A stretch of 35,055 bases of DNA from contig NZ_JAQCNH010000069.1 in the NCBI RefSeq assembly GCF_028275115.1, positions 1 to 35,055 on the forward strand, read 5' to 3'. Numbering within the stretch: the first letter of the stretch is position 1; each line of letters opens with the position of its first letter. Position numbers and translations under genes: made by a program. This document shows positions 30,179-35,055 of this stretch, one piece after another. The DNA is from Halorientalis sp. GTDB taxonomy: Archaea > Halobacteriota > Halobacteria > Halobacteriales > Haloarculaceae. Below the pieces are notes generated by a model that worked only from the letters and a program-made list of their open reading frames with translations, was not told the DNA's origin and did not search any database.

Positions 30179-31066
30179 GTGGATGTCCTCGTGTTCGGAG
30201 CCGGGAGCCTCGGTTCGCTCGTCGGCGGCCTGCTCGCACGACAACACCGCGTAACCCTCGTCGGGCGGGACCCCCACGTCGCGACGGTCGACGCCGAGGG
30301 CCTGACTGTCGACGGCGAACTCGAGTGTCACGTCGGCCCGGCGGCCGCAACCGCGGTCCCGGCCGATGCCGCGCCGGAACTGGCGGTCGTGACGGTCAAA
30401 GCGTACGATACGGTGGCGGCCGCCGACGCACTGACCGACTGTAGTCCGGCGGCTACCCTCTCGCTGCAGAACGGCCTCGACAACGAGACAGTGCTGGCCG
30501 CTCGTCTCGACTGCCCGGTTCTCGCGGGGACCTGTACGTACGGCGCGGTGCTTTCGGAACCGGGCCGGGTCACCTGTACCGGCGTCGGCGAGGTCGTGCT
30601 GGGACCGCGGGCGGGTGGCGAGTCCGAGTCCGCCGCCCGGGTCGGCGCGGCCTTCGACGACGCGGGATTCGAGACCACGGTCGCGACGGACATGCCCCGG
30701 CGGTCGTGGGAGAAACTGGCGGTCAACGCCGGAATCAACGCGACGACGGCGCTCGCCCGGGTCGAGAACGGCCGGGTGCTGGACGACCCAGCCAGTGAGG
30801 TGGCGGTGACGGCTGCACGCGAGACGGCCCGGGCGGCGCGTGAGGCCGGTGTCGACCTGTCCGACGAGGCGGCCACTGCGGCCGTCCGGCGGGTCGCGGC
30901 GGCGACGGCCGACAACACGTCCTCGATGCACCAGGACGTGCTGGCCGAGTGCCGGACGGAGGTCGACGCGATCAACGGGGCCGTCACAGAGCGGACCGAC
31001 GCGCCGGTCAACCGGACCATGGCGGCTCTGCTCCGGGCCTGGGAACGGGCGCGCGACCTCAGATGA
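30179..31066 (+). CDS. panE: 2-dehydropantoate 2-reductase (ketopantoate reductase)
   Basis: Reduces ketopantoate to pantoate with NADPH in coenzyme A biosynthesis. It has 295 residues beginning (GTG) MDVLVFGAGSLGSLVGGLLA, the GxGxxG dinucleotide motif, followed by RVTLVGRDPHV. Later motifs are VVTVKAYDT, LSLQNGLDNE and the catalytic SWEKLAVNAGINATTALA block containing the family Lys/Asn/Asn residues, then TSSMHQDVLAECRTEVDAIN near the end. All match the ApbA/PanE family. It starts with GTG 9 bases after the preceding stop, with no good ATG near, and probably shares the upstream promoter. Some archaeal family members have diverged substrates, so function is likely rather than certain. Confidence 0.88.
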   Translation: MDVLVFGAGSLGSLVGGLLARQHRVTLVGRDPHVATVDAEGLTVDGELECHVGPAAATAVPADAAPELAVVTVKAYDTVAAADALTDCSPAATLSLQNGLDNETVLAARLDCPVLAGTCTYGAVLSEPGRVTCTGVGEVVLGPRAGGESESAARVGAAFDDAGFETTVATDMPRRSWEKLAVNAGINATTALARVENGRVLDDPASEVAVTAARETARAAREAGVDLSDEAATAAVRRVAAATADNTSSMHQDVLAECRTEVDAINGAVTERTDAPVNRTMAALLRAWERARDLR

Positions 31067-31070
31067 GTTG

Positions 31071-31085
31071 CAAAGGTTTAGTGGG
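31071..31085 (+). promoter_or_regulatory. TATA box of glmM
   Basis: CAAAGGTTTAGTGGG is centred about 30 bases before the ATG at 31108. It gives this gene its own promoter despite the short gap after panE. Confidence 0.45.
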
Positions 31086-31107
31086 TCGCCGTCCGGAGGG
31101 TTTCGTG

Positions 31108-32472
31108 ATGGAAATCTTCGGGTCCAGCGGCGTTCGTGGGGTGGCAAACGAGTACCTCAACCCCGAGTTCGTCTGCAACATCGCACAGGCGGCGGGGTCC
31201 GTCTGGGACGCCGACGCCGTCGCGCTGGCCCGGGATACGCGAACCACCGGCGAGATGCTCGGCGACGCCGCGGCCAGCGGACTCGTCAGCGTCGGCGCGG
31301 ACGTCCACCGACTCGGTGTGCTCCCGACGCCCGGCCTGCAGGCCTACTGCGAGCGGGTCGGCGTCCCAGGCGTGATGATCACCGCCTCGCACAATCCGCC
31401 CCAGTACAACGGCGTGAAATTGGTCGGAGCCGACGGGGTCGAACTCTCGCGGGGGACCTTGGAACGAGTCGAGGACCGCCTGCTTGCAGAGGACTTCGCC
31501 GCGGTCGCCTGGGACGCGACGGGCCGTGCGGAACGGGTCGACGATGCCCGCGACCGCTACGTCGATCAGTTACTGGCCGCCGTCGACCGTGACCGCATCG
31601 CCAGCGCCGGCCTGACGGTGGCGCTTGACCCCGGCCACGGCGCGGGCGCACTCACGAGTCCTCGTATCTTCCGTGAACTCGGCTGCGACGTGGTCACCGT
31701 CAACGCTCAGCCCGACGGGCACTTTCCCGGCCGCGACCCGGAACCCGTCGCGGAGAATCTGGCCGCCCTCGGACGGTTGGTCCGGACGGCCGACGCTGAC
31801 GTGGGGGTCGCTCACGACGGGGACGCAGACCGGGCAATCTTCTTCGACGAGAACGGCGAGTTCGTCGAAGGCGACGCGGCGCTGGCGGCGCTTGCCGCCG
31901 CGGAGCTCGGCCCCGGCGACACGGCCGTCTCTGCGGTCAACGTCTCCCAGCGACTCGTGGACGTGGTCGACCGAGCCGGCGCGGACCTGTCGCTGACGGC
32001 TATCGGCAGTACGAACATCATCACGCGCATCCGCGACCTCCAGGCCGACGGCCAGTCGGTTCCGGTGGCCGGCGAGGGCAACGGTGGCATCCTCTTTCCG
32101 AACTACCGGGTCACTCGGGACGGTGCGTACACCGCCGCACGCTTTCTCGAACTGCTCGTCGACCGGTCGGTGAGCGACGTGGTCGCGCCATACGACGACT
32201 ACCGGCTGCTCCGGACCGACGTGGAGTACGACACCGACGACGAGCGCCGCCGCCTGCTCGACGCCGTCGAAGCGGTCGCGCGGAACGCAGACGCAACCCT
32301 CGACACGACCGACGGCTACCGCCTGGACTACGGCAACAGCTGGGTGTTGGCCAGGCCTAGCGGGACCGAACCGGTGATTCGCGTGTACGCCGAGTCACAG
32401 GACCCGCCACGGTCGGCCACCCTCGTCGAACGAATGCACGAGGCCATGATCGCCGCCCGCGACGGGGGCTAG
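31108..32472 (+). CDS. glmM: Phosphoglucosamine mutase / phosphohexomutase
   Basis: A phosphohexomutase of 454 residues beginning MEIFGSSGVRGVANEYLNPE. The phosphoserine loop is ITASHNPPQYNGVK (S94). The metal loop is HDGDADRAIF. The sugar-binding loop GEGNGGILFPNY keeps the GE.NG motif, and the phosphate-binding loop is RPSGTEPVIRVYAES. The GlmM group, making glucosamine-1-phosphate for UDP-GlcNAc, is the best fit by the GSSGVRG start, but phosphomannomutase or phosphoglucomutase activity is possible. The ATG at 31108 is supported by TATA spacing; an in-frame GTG lies one codon upstream. Its TAG stop overlaps the opposite gene's TAG within one CTAG. Confidence 0.9.
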   Translation: MEIFGSSGVRGVANEYLNPEFVCNIAQAAGSVWDADAVALARDTRTTGEMLGDAAASGLVSVGADVHRLGVLPTPGLQAYCERVGVPGVMITASHNPPQYNGVKLVGADGVELSRGTLERVEDRLLAEDFAAVAWDATGRAERVDDARDRYVDQLLAAVDRDRIASAGLTVALDPGHGAGALTSPRIFRELGCDVVTVNAQPDGHFPGRDPEPVAENLAALGRLVRTADADVGVAHDGDADRAIFFDENGEFVEGDAALAALAAAELGPGDTAVSAVNVSQRLVDVVDRAGADLSLTAIGSTNIITRIRDLQADGQSVPVAGEGNGGILFPNYRVTRDGAYTAARFLELLVDRSVSDVVAPYDDYRLLRTDVEYDTDDERRRLLDAVEAVARNADATLDTTDGYRLDYGNSWVLARPSGTEPVIRVYAESQDPPRSATLVERMHEAMIAARDGG

Positions 32473-33605
32473 TCAGGCAGTTCCGAGAGCGTCGCCGCCA
32501 GGTCCTCCCGAGCCGCCCGCGTCGCGTTGAGATCCGCCGCGACCGCACCGGACTGGAGGCGCTCCCGTTCGGCATCGTCGAGTTGCTCGTGAGCCTGTGC
32601 ACTCCGCCGAAGTCGGCCGTAGTCGTCCCGGTCGGTCAGCGCGCGGACGGTCCGGGCTCTCGCGACCACGTCTTCCGGCGCGAATCGCCCCGTGACCTGC
32701 ACTAGCTCCCGGGCAAAAAAGCGCAGTTCCTCGGCGGCCGGCGGCGGCCAGGAAACGGTCAGCGGACCGCCGTCGAGTCGCCGGAGGTACGTCTGGCTGG
32801 TGCCGATGGCCGTCTTCAGCGCGGTGGCGTCTTCGACGTAGTGGTCGAGCTTCGACTTGGAGTAGTCGACGTAGTTCAACAGCGTGGGGATTGGCTCGGT
32901 TCCTGGGGGGTGGGTTTCGACGTACTCGGTGAGTTTCGCGGGTGGCTGGCGGTAGTCCACGAGCGGGAACGACGCCGTCGTCTCGATGAGTCCCAGCAGT
33001 TCGCGGGCCCCTGCCTCGCGTTTGAACTCGCGGAAGGCGTCCACGACCGCGTTGTTGTACGCGTCGATAGGCGCTCGCAGTCGCTCGACCGGGGCGTCAA
33101 GATCGGCCTCGCCCATCGCCACGAGTTCTTCGAGGTCGGCGATCCGTTCGTCAAGTTCACGCACGCGGCGCTCGGCACGGGTCCGGAGTTTCCCGTACCG
33201 ACTCCGGGTCGCGTCCCGCTCGTCGAGCAGCGCGGCGTCGGCGGCGGCCGGCGAGAGGGCGTCCCGGGCCCGCTCGAAGTCGGACTCGCTGAGCCGGCGC
33301 TGCTGCATGATGTCGTCGACCTCCTCGAAGCACCTGCGATGTGACAGGTCCTCCGGCAACCCGTCGACGAACCGCCCCATCTCCTCTTGAAACTGGATGA
33401 AGACCTCGAAATCGCCGTCCCCGGTCGCCTCCTCCTCGTACGTGTCGAACAGGCTCTGGAGCCGGTCGTACTGTCGTGCGACGGTCTTCAGGTCGGCCTC
33501 ACCGCGCTCCGTGACGCGAGCTTCTGTGTCCTCGGCAGCCTGGTGGGTCTCCGCCAGGTCCTCAATCAGGTCCGCCACGTCGTCGGGACCGGGGTCGTCA
33601 CTCAT
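32469..33605 (-). CDS. DUF7118-type coiled-coil protein
   Basis: A 378-residue, highly charged, almost entirely helical protein beginning [20 protein letters not shown]. Heptad-like stretches ([20 protein letters not shown], and [14 protein letters not shown]) indicate a coiled coil in the middle third. Conserved-looking aromatic and proline blocks follow ([35 protein letters not shown]). No signal, membrane segment or catalytic motif is seen. I place it in the haloarchaeal DUF7118 group by recall; function is unknown. It overlaps the end of hisI by 8 bases, so the two form an operon, which is the only functional clue. Its stop lies on top of the opposing glmM stop. Confidence 0.75.
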   Translation of the reverse strand: MSDDPGPDDVADLIEDLAETHQAAEDTEARVTERGEADLKTVARQYDRLQSLFDTYEEEATGDGDFEVFIQFQEEMGRFVDGLPEDLSHRRCFEEVDDIMQQRRLSESDFERARDALSPAAADAALLDERDATRSRYGKLRTRAERRVRELDERIADLEELVAMGEADLDAPVERLRAPIDAYNNAVVDAFREFKREAGARELLGLIETTASFPLVDYRQPPAKLTEYVETHPPGTEPIPTLLNYVDYSKSKLDHYVEDATALKTAIGTSQTYLRRLDGGPLTVSWPPPAAEELRFFARELVQVTGRFAPEDVVARARTVRALTDRDDYGRLRRSAQAHEQLDDAERERLQSGAVAADLNATRAAREDLAATLSELPD

Positions 33606-33972
33606 CGTACACGTCGTCGGGGTCGAACACCTGTTCCCCGACAGTTTCACCGTCGACGGTGCGGTGGAAACACGAGCGATAGCCGGTATGGCAGGCACCG
33701 CCCTCCTGTTCGACACGGTACAACAATGCGTCCCCGTCGCAGTCGACGCGAATCTCATCGACCGCCTGGGTGTGACCGCTGGAGGCACCTTTCTCCCAGA
33801 GTTCGTCGCGGCTGCGTGAGTAGTAGTGTGCCCGCCCGGTCTCGCGAGTCCGCGCGACGGCCTCTCGGGTGACGAACGCGAGCATGAGCACCTCTCCCGA
33901 GACGGCGTCTTGGGCGACCGCCGGGAGCAAATCCTGCTCGTCGAAGGCTAACTCGACGTCGGCGTTGTCCAT
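33598..33972 (-). CDS. hisI: Phosphoribosyl-AMP cyclohydrolase
   Basis: Opens the purine ring of phosphoribosyl-AMP, the third step of histidine synthesis, as a zinc- and magnesium-dependent dimer. It has 124 residues from [20 protein letters not shown]. Motifs are [40 protein letters not shown] with the family W.KG.SG block, [20 protein letters not shown] with the DCDxD metal site and one zinc Cys, and GYRSCFHR with the second. It lacks the HisE pyrophosphohydrolase fused in many bacteria. The frame is open to 34107, but AAAGCATATCGGT at 33994-34006 sets the start at 33972. No other his genes are nearby. Confidence 0.95.
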   Translation of the reverse strand: MDNADVELAFDEQDLLPAVAQDAVSGEVLMLAFVTREAVARTRETGRAHYYSRSRDELWEKGASSGHTQAVDEIRVDCDGDALLYRVEQEGGACHTGYRSCFHRTVDGETVGEQVFDPDDVYDE

Positions 33973-33993
33973 ACTCCACCCTGTGACCGTGGT

Positions 33994-34006
33994 ACCGATA
34001 TGCTTT
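33994..34006 (-). promoter_or_regulatory. TATA box of hisI
   Basis: On the minus strand, AAAGCATATCGGT is centred 28 bases before the ATG at 33972, which predicts a leaderless hisI transcript. Confidence 0.55.
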
Positions 34007-34110
34007 GTGTCAGCGCCGCTCTCCGTCGATATCATCCGTGGGTCCGAACCTCCCCGAATTTCAGGATTGATTATGCACGGCAAAACGAAACACTGTACGC
34101 GTACCAAATT

Positions 34111-34127
34111 TTCAAAAAATATAATCG
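34111..34127 (+). promoter_or_regulatory. Strong TATA element of the Tat lipoprotein gene
   Basis: TTCAAAAAATATAATCG predicts a transcription start near 34150. That leaves a 19-base leader containing GAGAGAGG before the ATG at 34169, or a leaderless GTG at 34151. Confidence 0.6.
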
Positions 34128-34168
34128 AGTGCGAGGATTGAAATCGCTACGTGAGAGAGGTCCGGTCG

Positions 34169-34684
34169 ATGGAACGCCGCAGGTTTCTCCAGCGCGGGGT
34201 AGCCGCAGCGGCTCTCGGGACCGTCGGCTGTCTCGGCAGCGGTGGTGAAGTCGTCGTGACGGTCAGCCGTGATGTCCGGATTGAACCCGGGACTGGCTGG
34301 ATCAGAGAGATTCCCGACGTGTCCGACCCGGGTGGTTCGATTTCGTACATCTCCCGGTCGCAGGCTCCCTTCGACGTGTACTTTTTCACCAGCGAACAGC
34401 AGATGGGTCGATACGACGACTACACCAGCGGCGAGGACCCAGCGCAACCGCCGACTGGCGACCGCGACATCGGACGCACGGCCACGGAAACCGACGGCGG
34501 CCAGTACAAAGCCAGCACAAAAGACGACGGCGCCAGACAGTCTATCGACGAGAGCGGCCCGTACTACTTCGTTCTCGACCACTCGGACTACCCGGCTGCC
34601 GGCGGTGCCTGGCCGAGCGACATGCCGAAACGCCGGTCGATCTACCTGGACCTGACCGTCACGCGAAAGCGATTCGGGCTTTAG
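34169..34684 (+). CDS. Tat-exported lipoprotein of unknown function
   Basis: A 171-residue protein beginning MERRRFLQRGVAAAALGTVG, then CLG. The RRRFLQ twin-arginine motif, short Ala-rich core and lipobox with Cys at residue 21 mark it as a lipid-anchored protein exported by the Tat pathway, as is usual in haloarchaea. The mature part (150 residues) is beta-rich, with FDVYFFTSEQQMGRYDDYTS and YYFVLDHSDYPAAGG segments. This resembles small haloarchaeal lipoproteins with an emp24/GOLD-like beta sandwich, but I cannot name the family. No cysteines follow the lipobox. It has its own promoter and diverges from hisI. A GTG at 34151 is an alternative start, less likely because GAGAGG suits 34169. 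Confidence 0.82.
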   Translation: MERRRFLQRGVAAAALGTVGCLGSGGEVVVTVSRDVRIEPGTGWIREIPDVSDPGGSISYISRSQAPFDVYFFTSEQQMGRYDDYTSGEDPAQPPTGDRDIGRTATETDGGQYKASTKDDGARQSIDESGPYYFVLDHSDYPAAGGAWPSDMPKRRSIYLDLTVTRKRFGL

Positions 34685-34881
34685 CTGACTGCAGACGCTA
34701 AGCCTCTGCCCGCAGGGAACGAGCGGAGCGAGTGAGTATGGCGGGGATACAGCGTCGTCGTCGTTTAGGTTCACTGCACGGCATGGCTCTCCTATCCCTA
34801 CGGTCAATATTAACAGTACGACACCCGTCACGTCTCCGACGGTGTTCAAACGCGAAAAGAAGCGCGCACCGTCGGTTGTGG
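34685..34881. other. Gap with no recognised gene
   Basis: This stretch contains GAACGAGCGGAGCGAGTGAG (34718-34737), a simple purine-rich string common between haloarchaeal genes, and an AT-rich patch near 34802-34813. Short open frames show no promoter or family signal. It probably includes decayed upstream sequence of the TnpB remnant that follows. Confidence 0.4.
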
Positions 34882-35055
34882 CTGAGTGTCCGCTCAGCAG
34901 GGGACACTCCGAACCACCTGTGACGGAACGTCGCCTGCGGAGTCCGGAGTCCCTGTGCCCACGTCGGGGATAAATTCCGACACAGAACCAGGCGGCCCTG
35001 TCCTCGACAAGCGAGGGGCGGGCAGCCCCGAGCGCGGTAGGGCAGGGGAGTTCAC
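34882..35055 (+). pseudogene. 3' end of a TnpB-type (IS200/IS605) gene, frameshifted
   Basis: One frame reads LSVRSAGDTPNHL (34882-34920) then a stop. A second, from 34916, reads TCDGTSPAESGVPVPTSGIN and continues with GGPVLDKRGAGSPERGRAGE to the window edge. Together they resemble the extreme C-terminus of haloarchaeal TnpB proteins (NHQTCDGTSPAE followed by a GSPVLK-type end). About five bases appear lost at the join. No upstream TnpB zinc finger or RuvC motif is readable, so this looks like a truncated scar unless the element continues differently. The family call is by pattern recall. Confidence 0.55.
34996..35047 (+). ncRNA. Possible TnpB-end structured RNA (omega RNA-like)
   Basis: An outer stem CCCTG (34996-35000) with CAGGG (35043-35047) encloses two perfect 5-base-pair hairpins: CCTCG-ACAAG-CGAGG (35002-35016) and GGGGC with GCCCC (35015-35029), which overlap by two bases. 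TnpB genes encode guide RNAs that overlap their 3' ends, so a folded RNA is expected here. Whether it is still made is unknown. Confidence 0.35.

Noticed and set aside
34685..34881. tRNA or other stable RNA at the right end
   Set aside because: No cloverleaf, T-loop GGTTC-type arm or CCA-proximal stem could be assembled.

Overview
The window is a chromosomal segment of a haloarchaeon. The evidence is high G+C, strongly acidic proteins, mostly leaderless genes with a TATA-like box about 28 bases before the start codon, family D DNA polymerase, Hef, and a 304-residue halophilic malate dehydrogenase. The gene set suggests a Haloarcula-like lineage, but I cannot fix the genus from sequence alone.

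The centre of interest is a primary chromosomal replication origin (oriC1 type). An Orc1/Cdc6 initiator gene (5271-6914, minus) and an oapABC cluster (8226-9956, plus) diverge from a 1.3 kb gene-free region. That region holds two strong origin recognition boxes (ORBs) in inverted orientation at 7541-7568 and 7811-7843. Each carries a halophile-type G-string and has a degenerate inward-facing partner. Between them lies an AT-rich unwinding zone with a dense cluster of the otherwise rare tetranucleotide CTAG. A third ORB lies in the orc1 leader. A perfect 20-base copy of it sits inside the polD1 coding sequence 2.9 kb away, beside a second ORB-like site in inverted orientation.

Left of the origin (1-6914) are a truncated secreted surface protein, aspartate kinase, a small GNAT protein, the PolD small subunit, signal peptidase Sec11 and orc1. 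Right of it (8226-16273) are oapABC, a possible 51-residue protein, mdh, a decayed sensor-kinase pseudogene, a zinc-ribbon SSSCA1-type protein, the helicase-nuclease Hef and a PaaI-type thioesterase.

From 16496 to 22355 there is an unrecognised gene overlapping a REC-PAS-histidine kinase gene, then a tight minus-strand CBS-glyS-dolichol kinase-like operon, then a 54-residue protein. From 22562 to 28731 a PPC-domain gene is coupled to the PolD large-subunit gene, which carries two inteins only 29 residues apart around the catalytic motif.

From 28922 to the end are a pilin-like protein, a rubredoxin-like protein, ketopantoate reductase, a phosphoglucosamine mutase-type enzyme, a coiled-coil protein coupled to hisI, a Tat lipoprotein, and the frameshifted 3' end of a TnpB-type gene with a foldable RNA end. 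Replication functions (Orc1, both PolD subunits, Hef, the origin itself) are unusually concentrated. I saw no tRNA, rRNA or CRISPR array.
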